This document shows, in pieces, positions 35,801 to 46,631 of a stretch of DNA of 64,000 bases (position 1 is the stretch's first letter; each line of letters begins with the position of its first letter). Both the position numbers and the translations under genes were made by a program. The stretch is taken from the NCBI GenBank assembly GCA_021234155.1, contig JAJEKV010000061.1, positions 7,859,013 to 7,923,012 of the forward strand. The letters are read 5' to 3'. Source of the stretch: Isoetes taiwanensis. Lineage: Eukaryota; Streptophyta; Lycopodiopsida; Isoetales; Isoetaceae. Under the pieces are notes generated by a model, which searched no databases, was not told where the DNA came from, and saw only the letters and a program-made list of their open reading frames with translations.

Positions 35801-36413
35801 TCAAGATCTTTACCGTTCATTTTGGCCATTGAGTAAAATGCAGTTCATCTTGGCCATTGAGTAAAATGCAGTCATTTTGGCCATTGAGTAAAATGCAGTT
35901 TACCACGCGTGCATAAAAATATTATTTTTTGATTAATGGGTGCTTTTATTCTAAGGAAAATAGAGACCCCCTATTAGTTTTTCTTGTTTTTTGTTTTAAT
36001 TTTATTTATTTATTTATTTAGCAGGCCCAAGGTGCTAGATTTTTTGGAATTCTAAGGTGTCCACATTGCCTGCCATGTCACTTGATATTGTTTCCAACCG
36101 TTGGATCTGTAAAATTTTGCATCAACGGTCCACGAAATTAGAAAAGCCATGAAATTAGCCTCCCCATCTCCTTCAACCATGGCTCTCCAATATCAATGCA
36201 CAATCGATCCATGTTTTGTGTTGTGCAAACTGAGAAGAATGAAGTTTGGAATGAGAAGCATAAAGGAGGGCAAAGAAGGCACGGCCCGAGCTTAAGTCAT
36301 TTATATTCTAGCAGCCTTATGCCTCATCCAAAAAGCAATGCATAGGCATGCATGCTTGGTGTCGTGTTTGCATTGCGGGCATTTTTCTAAAGAAGGTGGA
36401 GGCGACAGAGTGC
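32888..36413. other. Interior of the CACTA-like element with small duplications
   Basis: Three tandem copies of TTGGCCATTGAGTAAAATGC occur at 35,815-35,900. A 43-bp duplication containing GCGAAACCCTTCCCATCGCC lies at 35,608-35,681, and a TTTA run near 36,001-36,020. No gene can be supported. Confidence 0.45.
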
Positions 36414-38884
36414 CCGCGTGGCATATTTGAGCCTAGGTGCATGTTGGAGCCTAGGTGGCGTGTACACGTGGCATGTTTGAGCCTAGGTGGCATGTTGGAA
36501 CCTAGGTGGCGTGTTTGAGCCATCTTGGCATGTTTGTGCCACCTTGGCATGTTGAAGCCCATGTGGCATGTTTGAGCCAACTTGGCATGCTTGAGCCTAG
36601 GTGGCATGTTGGAATCTAGGTGGCATCTTGGAGCCTAGATGGCATGTTAGAGCCCACGTAGCATGTTTGAGCCCACGTGGCATGTTTGAGCCACCTTGGC
36701 ATGTTTGAGCCAACGTGGCATGTTTGAGCCTAGGTGGCATGTTTGAGCCACCTTGGCATGTTTGACCCTAGGTGGCATGTTGGAGCCTAGATGGCATGTT
36801 TTAGCACGGGTGGCATGATGGAGTTTAGGTGGCATGTTGGAGCGAAGGTGGCGTGTTTGAGCCACCTTGGCATGTTAGAGCCTAGGTGGCATGTTGGGGC
36901 CCGCGTTGCATGTTTGAACCACCTTGGCATACTTGGGCCTAGGTGGCATGTTGGAGTCTATGTGGCATGTTGGAGCCTAGGTGGCATGTTTGAGCCACCT
37001 TGCCATGTTGGAGCATAGGTGGCATGTTTGAGCCACCTTGGCATGTTTGAGTTTGCGGCAAGTTGGAAGCCAGGGTGGCATGTTTGAGCCACCTTGGCAT
37101 ACTAAGTGGCATGTTGGAGCCCATGTGACATGTTTGAGCCACCTTGGCATGTTAGGTGGCATGTTGGAGCCTAGGTGGCATGTTGGATCCATCCTGCCAT
37201 GTTTGCTCCACCTTGGCATGTTTGAGCCTAGGTGGCATGTTGGAGCATAGGTGTCATGTTGGCATGTTTGGGCCTAGATGGCATGTTGGCATATTTGAGC
37301 CTAGGTGGCATGTTGGAGCCTAGGTGGCACATTGGATTCGGTGGCATCTTGGAGCCTAGGTGGCATGTTTGAGCCACCTTGGCATGTTGGACCCTAGGTG
37401 GCATGTTGGAACCTGGGTGTCAGGCTTGAGCCACCTTGGCATGTTTGAGCCTAAGTGGCATGTTGGAGCCCCATGGCATGTTTGAGCCACATTGGCATGT
37501 TTGAGCCTAGGTGGCATGTTGGAGCACACGTGGCATGTTTGAGCCACCTTGGCATGTTGGAGCCTAGGTGGCGTGACCTTGGCATGTTTGAGCCTAGGTG
37601 GCATGTTGGAGCCTAGGTGGCATGTTTGAGCCTAGGTGGCATGTTGGAGCCTAGTTGGCATGTTGGAATCCACGTGGCATCTTTGAGCCTAGGTGGCATG
37701 CCATCTTGGCATGTTTGAGACACCCTTTTCCCCTTTCCCTTTCCCTTTCCCTTTTCCTTCCCATTTCCCTTTTTCTGATAGGCTTTTTCTCTTCCCTTTT
37801 CATCTTTTTCTCGCCCTTCCTATTTTTTCTTTCCCTGTTTCCATGCCCTTTTTTCTTCTCTCTTCCCCACATTTTTGTGTGGCCCATTTCTTCCTTTTCC
37901 CAGCGTGGCATGTTTGAGCCACATTGGCATGCTTGAGCCTAGGTGGCATTTGGAGCCTAGTTGGCATGTTGGATCCACGTGGCATCTTTGAGCCCTGGGT
38001 GGCATGCCATCTTGGCATGTTTGAGACACCTTGGCATGTTAGAGTGTAGGTGGCATGTTGGAGCCTGCGTGGCATGTTTGAGCCACCTTGGCATTTGGAG
38101 CCTAGGTGGCATTTGGCATGTTTGAGCCTAGGTGGAATGTTGGCATGTTTGAGCCTAGGTGGCATATTGGAGCCTAGGTGGCATGTCAGAGCCACCTTGG
38201 CATGTTGGCATGTTTGAGCCTAGATGGCATATTGGAGCCTAGATGGCATTTGGAGCCTAGGTGGCATTTGGCATGTTTGAGCCTAGGTGGCATTTGGCAT
38301 GTTTGAGCCTAGGTGGAATGTTGGCATGTTTGAGCCTAGGTGGCATATTGGAGCCTAGGTGGCACATTGGATTCTAGGTGGCATCTTGGAGCCTAGATGG
38401 CATGTTTGAGCCACCTTGGCATGTTGGAGGCTAGGTGGCATGTTGGAACCTAGGTGTCATGCTTGAGCCACCTTGGTGTGTTTGAGCCTAAGTGGCATGT
38501 TGGAGCCCGCATGGCATGTTTGAGCCACAGTGGCATGATGGACCCTAGGTGGCAATCTTGGAGCCGACATGGCATGTTTGAGCCACCTTGGCATGTTGGA
38601 GCCTAGGCGGCATGTTGGAGCCCATGTGGCATGTTTGAGCCACCTTGGCATGCTTGAGCCTAGGTGGCATTTGGAGCCTAGTTGGCATGTTGGATCCAAG
38701 TGGCATCTTTGAGCCTAGGTGGCATGCCATCTTGGCATGTTTGAGACATCTTGGCATGTTAGAGTGTAGGTGGCATGTTGGAGCTGCAAGGCAGATGTGT
38801 TTGAGCCACCTTGGCATGCTTGAGCCTAGGTGGCATTTGGAGCCTAGATGGCATTTGGCATGTTTGAGCCTAGGTGGCATTTGG
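36414..38884. repeat. 19-bp satellite array A
   Basis: About 2.4 kb built from 19-bp units of the type GGCATGTTTGAGCCTAGGT, GGCATGTTGGAGCCTAGGT and GGCATGTTTGAGCCACCTT, with some units shortened or truncated. A pyrimidine-rich block (TTTCCC repeats) interrupts it at about 37,724-37,905. Because 19 is not a multiple of 3, three units (57 bp) encode a 19-residue peptide repeat in every open frame, which creates long spurious proteins on both strands. Confidence 0.95.
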
Positions 38885-39310
38885 GATCATTCGGGATCCA
38901 AGAAAACGACCATGTTTTGGCCTCCGAAATGTAAACCCTGTGTGTTGCTAGGTTATTGTAGGGTTTATGTTTTGGAGGCCAAAACGTGGTCGTTTTCTTA
39001 GATAATTAGGTGCACCTTTTCTAAACATGCATACGGAGCCATGTCAACTGAAATAACAGAGTTTGGATCTATTAGCCATCCCGAATGATCCCAAACAATT
39101 TTGTTACTGCAAAAGGTGCTCTTGATTTCTAATTGCCACATTGGGAGCAGGATAAATCCAAACCCCATTCCGTCACTTCCTATTGCTTCGATTTTTCAAC
39201 TGCAGCTTCTTGGCCATGTCTCAAGTGCAACTGAATAAAACTCGACCTCCATAACGTAAACCCTACAATAACCTGGCAACGCACAGGGTTTACGTTTTGG
39301 AGGCCATACC
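38885..39310. repeat. Imperfect palindromes with GTTTACGTTTTGGAGGCC arms
   Basis: At 38,919-38,985 the arms GGCCTCCGAAATGTAAACCC and GGGTTTATGTTTTGGAGGCC face each other. A second pair lies at 39,247-39,305 (GACCTCCATAACGTAAACCC and GGGTTTACGTTTTGGAGGCC). A third, diverged pair is at 40,661-40,715. The segments also share the phrase AGGTTATTGTAGGG or its complement. Confidence 0.8.
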
Positions 39311-40003
39311 CTAGTCAAATTGGACCAGGATCTTGCACAATGTCATGAGGTAGTGGGAGGGCATTGATGCCAGAAGATGGAGCCCTAAAACCTTCCAGAA
39401 GAAGTTGGACCCAAAGGTCCTCTCTGGAAGGTCCCTGGCCACGGACGGGCAACTCTCCCACCCCGGAACTGTGATCTGACTCTGCCAACAGACTCGAAAC
39501 ACCGACATTACCTTGGAGACCAAATTTCGTGGGCATAAGACCACCCCTGCTCCCGGAAGCGCCAAAGTAGCTCATGTCCAACACGTTCGTAGTGAATTGG
39601 CCTTAGCGGAGGGTGCGGAATACTGCCATGTAGAGGGTTCGTGTTTCTTTTGCTGCAAAAAATGACCATGTAACCTGGTCCCCAGGGTAATTTCGCTGTT
39701 TTGGACGACATGGCGAAGTCAAATCTCCATTCCAGAGCCTTTGTACTGCCCGAACGACACAACACTTGGGTTTCTACACGGTCGACTGCAGGACACTTTG
39801 CGCTTTAATGTGTTCTCCCGGACAGATCTTGAATTTTTTTGAGCCTGCTCGAAGCAAGTTACTTGAATGGAGAATTCAACGGTCGGATAGGGAAACCGGG
39901 TTCCGGGAAGGGAGGCATTGGCATTTGCCCTCCCAGAGGAGCACTGGTAGGAAAGCCTGCCTCGGTAACCTTTGTGATGTCCGTCTCCTGGGGTCTGGCC
40001 ACC
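39311..40003. repeat. Diverged duplicate segment, copy 1
   Basis: Blocks CAAATTTCGTGGGCATAAGA, CGCCAAAGTAG and AGGGTAATTTCG recur in the same order at 41,125-41,345. Both copies may derive from an unidentified older sequence. Open frames on the minus strand share LLWRF and GWS, but I recognise no family. Confidence 0.6.
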
Positions 40004-40292
40004 TAGGCTATAACATGCCACCTGGGCTGCAACATGCCACGCGAGCTCCAACATGCCAAGTTGGCTCCAACATGCCACCTAGGCTCAAGCATGCCAAGGT
40101 GGCTCAAATATGCCACCTAGGCTCCAACATGCCACCTGGGCTTCAACATGCCACGTAGGCTCCAACATGCCAACTAGGCTCCAACATGCCTCGTGAGCTC
40201 TAGCATGCCACCTAGGCTCCAACATGCCACCTAGGCTCCAACATGCCAAGGTGGCTCCAACATGCCACCTAGGCTCAAGCATGCCACCTAGG
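40004..40292. repeat. 19-bp satellite array B, inverted orientation
   Basis: The same 19-bp units as array A on the opposite strand (ACCTAGGCTCCAACATGCC and ACCTAGGCTCAAGCATGCC). It forms the outer part of the left arm of a large inverted repeat. Confidence 0.95.
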
Positions 40293-40440
40293 CACTCCAA
40301 GTGGTGACATGGCATGTCAAGTAAGCAAGGCCAAGTTTTGACTAGGCCAAAAATGAAAAGATGTCCATCTTTGGTCTTTTCATTGGGTGATGTTGGCAAA
40401 TTTTGGGTGACATGGCTAGATGGTGGTGACGTGACTAGGA
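40286..40440. repeat. Left arm of a large inverted repeat
   Basis: The sequence CCAAGTGGTGACATGGCATG ... GACATGGCTAGATGGTGGTG is the reverse complement of 41,735-41,880. With the flanking satellite the arms exceed 300 bp and enclose about 1.3 kb. Confidence 0.9.
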
Positions 40441-41729
40441 CTTTATGCAAGAAATATGATAACCTTTGAAATTTTTGTAGAGGAGTTTGGCAAGGGATAG
40501 AATAGAAGGATCTTGGAGAACTCACAAGCCCCTTTCCAGTGAAGGGGAGTCTGGATCAGCATGTTGCGCAGGGGGATTCGACCCCATCTCCGGGCATGGT
40601 CCCCAGAGCATACACAGAGAACTCCATGCAAAGTTTCGGATGTGTGAGTCTCCGTCTTGACGCTCGAGATGTAAACCCTAGCAAACCCTAGGGTTTGATA
40701 GGGTTTACATTCTGGGGATGCTCCGATGACCCAGAGGGCCCAGGATCTGACGTGGAATACCCGTGCTGGATTACCCTCATGGCACTGGGATGTGCAGCAT
40801 GACGCTGCACACGCAAGAGAAAATGCACTGGCAATAGAAGCACAAGCAGAGGCATGAGACGAAGCCGAGAGCCAACCCCTTCCTGAGGCCACCTGCGTAA
40901 CGTTCTCTCGGGCGGTGGAGCTAGCTTTGCTTCTCTGTGGTCACATGTATACCACCTAGCAGTCCTAGTGCTGCTATTCTCACTTCGATCTTCTACCAGG
41001 GCCTCAGGGTGACCCCAAGTGTCTTGTTCTCGCAGCTAGTCCAAGCCGGGGCTGAGGGCCGGGCTGGACCCCCACTCGGACCGAACCGGCTCGCCAATGG
41101 ACCCGGAACATCCCATTACCTGGGGACCAAGTTTCGTGGGCAAAGACCACCCCTTCTCCAAGAAACGCCAAAGTAGGTCGTTTACTACACACTTGTAGTC
41201 AATTGGCATGGAGGTGGATGCTGAATACCTCCTAGTGGGGGGTAAGTGATTGATCCCCTGGGAAAACTGGTAGTGGAACTTGTCCTCTAGGGTAATTTCG
41301 GCGTTCCAGACGATGTGGAGAGGTCGGATCGCCAATCCGGGGCCTCCTCCATGCCCCAAAATCGAAAACGTGGTCTAAACCTTGTCAGGGCCAACGGCGG
41401 CCATCCCAATAAAAAATCGAGGGTCTAAAACTCATCCGGAAATACCGGGGATTTTCCTATACTCTCGGGGCCACTTGGCAAGCCAGCTGGCTGAAAACCA
41501 GGATTTTTCCCTGCCCCATGCATTAATTATGAATTTCCGGAGCATAAACACAAAGAAAAGCACAGATAAAAATCCGGGTCTCGAAAAAAGGTGAAATCTT
41601 GGCAGGATGTTTAAAGATGACGCTGCATACGCAAGAGAAAATGCACCAGCATATATACCTTTCGGAGACTCCCCTTCACAAGAAAGGGGCCGCCGTCGAG
41701 GTGCCTGCCCGGTGTTTGCAGCACATCCA
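40441..41729. other. Spacer between the inverted-repeat arms
   Basis: Holds the duplicate segment copy 2 (41,125-41,345) and a phrase GCAAGAGAAAATGCAC repeated directly at 40,812 and 41,630. An inverted pair lies near each arm (CCAGTGAAGGGGAGTCTGG-like at 40,537 and its complement at 41,665). Open frames are not convincing as genes. Confidence 0.5.
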
Positions 41730-41880
41730 AGGTCCATGTCACCATCATCTAGCCATGTCACCTAAAATTTGCCAACATCACCCAATGAAAAGACCAAAGA
41801 TGGACATCTTTGGTTTTTTGGCCTAGTCAAAACTTGACCTTGCTTACTTGGCATGCCATGTCACTACTTGGGGTGCCTAG
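41730..41880. repeat. Right arm of the large inverted repeat
   Basis: Reverse complement of 40,286-40,440, including TTGCCAACATCACCCAATGA and GACCTTGCTTACTTGGCATG. It runs straight into satellite array C. Confidence 0.9.
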
Positions 41881-43278
41881 GTGGCATGCTTGAGACTAGG
41901 TGGCATGCCTGAGCCACCTTGGCATGTTGGAGCCTGCATGGCATGTTGGAGCCACCTTGGCATGTTGGAGCCCACGTGGCATTATGGAGCCACCTTGGCA
42001 TGTTGGAGCCTAGGTGGCATGTTTGAGCCCACCTTGGCATGTTTGAGCCACCTGGCATGTTTGAGCCTGGGTGGCATGTTGGAGCCTAGATGGCATGTTT
42101 GAGCCACCTAGGAATGTTGGAGCCTAGGTGGCATGTTGGAGCCCACGTGGCATATTTGAGCCACCTTGGCAAGTTGGAGCATAGGTGGTATGTTGGAGCC
42201 CGCGTGGCATGTTTGAGCACGTTGGAGCCTAGGTGGCATGTTTGAGCCATTTTGTCATGTTGCAGCCTAGGTGGCATGTTTGAGCCACCTTGGCATGTTT
42301 TGAGCCTAGGTGGCATGTTGGAGCCACCTTGGCATGTGGGAACCACCTTGGCATGTTTGAGCCTAGGTGGCATGTTTGAGCCACCTTGGCATGTTGGAGC
42401 CACGTGGCATGTTTGAGCCACCTTGGCATGTTTTGAGCACGTTGGAGCCTAGGTGGCATGTTTGAGCCACCTTGGCATGTTGGAGCCACCTTGGCATGTT
42501 GGAGCCTAGGTGGCATGTTGGAGACCACGTGGCATGTTTGAGCCACCTTGCCATGTTAGAGCCTAGGTGGCATGTTGGAGCCTGTGGTGGCATGTTTGAG
42601 CCACCTTGGCAAGTTGGAGCCCGCGTGGCATGTTTGAGCATGTTGGAGCCTAGGTGGCATGTTGGAGCCACCTTGGCACGTGGCATGTTGGAGCCCACGT
42701 GGCATGTTTGAGCCAGTGTGGCGGTTAGAGCCACGGTGGCATGTTGGAGCCTAGGTGGCATGTTTGAGCCAACTTGGCATATTTAAGCCTAGGTGGCATG
42801 TTGTGAGCCACCTTGGCATGTTGGAGGCTAGGTGGCATGGTGGAGCCCACGTGGCATGTTTGAGCCACCTTGGCATGTTTGAGCCTAGGTGGCATGTTGG
42901 AGCCTAGGTGGCATATTTGAGCCCACCTTGGCATGTTTGAGCCACGGCATGTTTGAGCCTAGGTGGCATGTTGGGAGCCTAGGTGGCATGTTTGAGCCAC
43001 CTTGGCATGTTTGAGCCTAGGTGGCATGTTGGAGCCACCTTGGCATGTTGGAGCCTAAGTGAGCCTGCATGGCATGTTTGAGCCTATGTGGCATGTTTGA
43101 GCCACCTAGGAATGTTGGAGCCTAGGTGGCATGTTGGAGCCCACGTGGCATATTTGAGCCACCTTGGCAAGTTGGAGCATAGGTGGCATGTTGGAGCCTA
43201 GGTGGCATGTTGGAGGCACCTTGGCATGTTTGAGCCTAGGTGGCATGTTAGAGCCACCTTGGCATGTTGGTGCCCACG
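41876..43278. repeat. 19-bp satellite array C
   Basis: About 1.4 kb of the same 19-bp units in the orientation of array A. Higher-order repetition is visible: a block of several units beginning GAATGTTGGAGCCTAGGT near 42,113 recurs near 43,112. Confidence 0.95.
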
Positions 43279-43369
43279 TTATGCAAAAATAGGTGTTAAG
43301 TAATTGAAGTAGTTGAAGTAACTTGTGTTACATGGAATACTAGTATAAGAACATGTGATCGTGCACGTG

Positions 43370-43860
43370 CATCACATGTAGCAAATCAAGTACTCTGTCC
43401 TACCACTATAAAGACCCGTGATATGGAAGGATAGGACATGTAGAGAATCAAGTACTCTTTCCTACTTCTATAAAGACATGTGAGAATAGAAGTATTACAC
43501 ATGTCGTAATTCATGTATTCTTTCCTACAATGCCTTAGCAAATAAAGTACTCTGTCCTACTACTATAAAGACATGTGACATGGAAGCATATGACATGTAG
43601 AGAATCAAGTATTCTTTCCGACTTCTATAAAGACATGTGACAATAGAAGTATTACACATGTCGTAATTCATGTATTCTTTCCTACAATGCCTTAGCAAAT
43701 AAAGTACTCTGTCCTACTACTATAAAGACATGTGAATGGAAGTATAGGACATGTAGAGAATCAAATATTCTTTCCTACATCTATAAAGACATGTGACAAT
43801 AGAATTATTAGACATGTAGAAATTCAAGTACTCTTTCCTACAGTGGATTGTATTATAAAA
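43370..43860. repeat. About 157-bp tandem repeat near the right end
   Basis: ACATGTAGAGAATCAA starts units at 43,436, 43,593 and 43,749, with periods of 157 and 156 bp. Each unit holds sub-repeats of CTTTCCTAC, CTATAAAGACATGTGA and CACATGTCGTAATTCATG. This is the right subterminal region of the CACTA-like element. Confidence 0.9.
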
Positions 43861-44048
43861 TGACATGTCACAATAGAAGAAACTACAAAACAACAGTGGA
43901 AGTTTTAGTCCACTGAAAAAAGAACACCATTATCGAACAAAACCATACCTTCACAAATCCACATGTAGGATTCTTTGAAAACAGGACATGTAGACCTACC
44001 AAAACTGATGTTTTCAACAGTGGACCAAAAACCGGGGTGAGTGTGAAA

Positions 44049-44454
44049 TGTTGTTGCTAAATTGATTGAAGCAAAGAGCATTATTATAGTTAAGTTAGAC
44101 TCAAGCATACTCTTAAAGGTAACAGGAATGAGCCCAAGGGGTATTTGGAAATATTACAGTTAAGTTAGACTCAAGCATACTCTTAAAGGTAACAGGAATG
44201 AGCCCAAGGGGTATTTGGAAATACCTGATAAAAACATATGAAAACAAAACATCCTCTCAGTTGGATGTTCTGGATAGAGAGTTAAGGAATTTAAAATATC
44301 ATGACAATGATGATCTTACTAAGTTTTTCCAGAAGTTGAATAATTTAGTTGCAGATCTGGAGGCAGCAGGAACAAGTGTTACTCAAGATCATCAGGTAAT
44401 GATCATAGCACGAGCATTTTCAAATTTTGAGCACTTGTCTACTCTAGTGAGAAA
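44049..44454 (+). pseudogene. Copia gag, middle part, with 70-bp tandem duplication
   Basis: The frame resumes with VVAKLIEAKSIII and continues through RGIWKYLIKTYENKTSSQ to IARAFSNFEHLSTLVRNV, a copia gag (UBN2/retrotran_gag-like) region. A 70-bp segment, 44,084-44,153, is duplicated at 44,154-44,223. Because 70 is not a multiple of 3, the duplication shifts the frame. The part ends at the MITE. Confidence 0.85.
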
Positions 44455-44458
44455 TGTA

Positions 44459-44729
44459 GGGTGTAAATTCTTTGGTGGTGTACAACTTTCCGCGACAGCA
44501 CTTAGCACATAAAGCACTTAGCTAATACAAAATTTGATGTTACGAAATAATTATATTAGTTGGTACCTCATTTTTCCTACTTTAATGTTTTAAAGACACG
44601 TTTATTATTTGTAATACTCAATTTTCAAACACAATATGCATGTCAAATTCACGTTGGATGTGAGATTTTTAGCAGTTAAAGCACTTGTCTGGACAGTGCT
44701 TTTTGACCACCAGTAAAGAATTTACACCC
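44459..44729. mobile_element. 271-bp MITE
   Basis: Terminal inverted repeats GGGTGTAAATTCTTT (44,459) and AAAGAATTTACACCC (to 44,729) are flanked by a perfect 4-bp TGTA duplication (44,455-44,458 and 44,730-44,733). Excision with one TGTA copy restores the gag frame. There is no coding capacity. The superfamily is not settled. Confidence 0.92.
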
Positions 44730-44733
44730 TGTA

Positions 44734-46631
44734 GCCAAAAACAGAGATTAGACAGAGATAATGGTCAAAACAGAATTGGAACAAAAATCTTTAACTAGTG
44801 TAATGATGATCATTCTGAAATATATTTGCTGGGAAAGGGAAAGGCAAGTCTTCAGATAAAAGCAGATTAGGGCCATGCTACAATTGCAATCAGTATAGAC
44901 ATTTAACGAATAATTGTCCAAAAAATGCCAGTGCTTTAGAAAATAAATGTTATAACTGCAGTGGCTTTGGCACATGGTAGCAAACTGCTCAAGTCCAAAG
45001 GATTTTAATAAAGGAAGAGGTCGAGGCATTGATAACCCTAGGGGTAACACTGGAAGAGGAAGAGGTCAAAATTTTAGAGGGAGAGGCAGAGGGAAAAACC
45101 CTGCAGTAAACATGGCAAAAAATGTGACATTTGAGGAAGAAGAAGTTGAAGACGAGAATATAGAGGTATGCATGAATTCTGATATTAGCAAATCTTTATC
45201 TATTGGTGAACTAGATTCTAAAGATAACCTGTATGTCCTAGATTCAGGAGCTGAAAGATCAGTAATTAAGAACACAAAAAAACTCAAGAAAAAAGTAATA
45301 AAAGGGTCGAGTTATGTACAAATGGGAGATCGCAATTTACAAAAAGTTGAAGTGGCTGGAATTCTTGAGATATTTGATCTATCTAGAAAGCCAGTAGAAT
45401 TGAAAAATGTTTTATGTGTACCATCAATTATTAGAAATCTAATTTCCATCAGTCAGGTTGTTGATCTTGGCTCTAAAATATGCTTTGAGAAAACACAATG
45501 TAAAATCTGTTTAGATAATACATTGAAATTCTTAGCAAAAAGAGTTGGGAATCTGTTTGCATTGAATGCCATGAAGGTTGATGGTACAATAAATGCTGTA
45601 TCAACAGCAAAAATCAGAAGATGGCATGAAAGATTAGGGCATACAAACCTAGGTAATTTCAAATTTATGGGAAAGTAAAATATGATTGAAGTGGAAGAAG
45701 ATAAAGAAGGAGAATTTATGTGTGAAGGATGTATGATGGGCAAACATACTAGACTAAAATTTGTGAGATCAAACAAAAGGGCAAAAGGTATCCTAGATCT
45801 AATACATACAGACTTGTGTGACCCCATAAACATCACAAGTATAACTGGGAAAAAAATATTTTATTAACATTTATAGATGATTTCTCACGGAAAACTAAAT
45901 GTTATATGTTAAGGCACAAGAACCAAGCCTTCTCAGCATACAACTTATTTGAACAAGAAGTTGAAAGGCAAACTGGAAAAAAGATTAAATGTGTCAGATC
46001 TAACAGTGGTGGTGAATTTTTATCAGGAGCTTTTAACAAACACTGCAGGGAACATGGAATCAGGAGACAACTCACTTGTAGGTTCACAACTCAGCAAAAT
46101 GGTGTAGCAGAGAGGAAAAACAGAACTATTCTTAATGCAGTTCGATCCATGCTCAAGCAATTAGGTATGCCTAATTTCTTATGGGAAGAAACTGTTAAAA
46201 CAACTGTACTATTGCAAAACAAACTGCCATCATGAAGCACTCAGGAAAAAATACTAGAAGAAATGTGGAATGGAAATGTTCCTACTTATGAAATGTTTAA
46301 AACTTATGGTTGCCTAGGATATGCTCATGTGCCTAAGGAATTAAGGAGAAAACTAGATGATAGAGCCATCTAGATGGCTTATAAGATGTATGATCCAGAC
46401 AAGAGACAAATAATTATCAGCAGGGACGTAGTGTTTAATGAGGATGTGGTTTACGAAAACAAAAATAAAGTAATGCACAGGGACATCAATTATTCAAGTG
46501 ACGATTTGCCTAAATCAAACAGTTTGAATAATGTTGATGATGATGATGACTCAGTTGTAAATACACAGGAGGACACTGATGTAGAAAATGCAGACCAATA
46601 TAATGCTGATTTGAAACAAGATCAATCAAAT
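44734..46631 (+). pseudogene. Copia gag end, protease and integrase
   Basis: After the MITE a CCHC knuckle (CYNCNQYRHLTNNC, near 44,880) and a second damaged one mark the nucleocapsid. The protease motif LDSGAERS lies near 45,240. The pre-integrase zinc region (WHERLGHTN, then CEGCMMGKHTR) and the integrase core follow, with HTDLCDP, TFIDDFSR, and RSNSGGEFLS, where copia enzymes normally have RSDNGGEF. The second catalytic Asp is therefore Asn here. QQNGVAERKNRTI is intact. Frame breaks occur near 45,678, 45,867, 46,235 and 46,372. The fragment is cut by the chromovirus at 46,632. Confidence 0.9.

Larger units (their letters stand above)
28665..44045. mobile_element. 15.4-kb CACTA-like TIR element
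   Basis: 31-bp terminal inverted repeats at 28,665-28,695 and 44,015-44,045 start CACACTGACCCCG and CACACTCACCCCG (reverse strand) and match at 27 of 31 positions. They are flanked by the 3-bp duplication AAA (28,662-28,664 and 44,046-44,048). A 3-bp duplication and CACT-like termini fit the CACTA/EnSpm superfamily. No transposase is recognisable; the interior is mostly satellite arrays, inverted repeats and low-complexity DNA, so it is probably non-autonomous. Placement within CACTA is inference from the ends. Confidence 0.8.

Noticed and set aside
36317..38880. Long open frames encoding MPRWLKHA-type repeats on both strands
   Set aside because: They are the direct consequence of a 19-bp satellite read in triplets; all frames are similarly open, and there is no start context or non-repetitive domain.
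40085..40892. Two minus-strand frames of about 146-149 codons
   Set aside because: One is largely satellite, the other crosses low-complexity duplicated DNA. No motif or splice evidence.
36414..43278. CRISPR-like array
   Set aside because: Units are contiguous without unique spacers, vary in sequence and lie in a eukaryotic transposon; it is satellite DNA.
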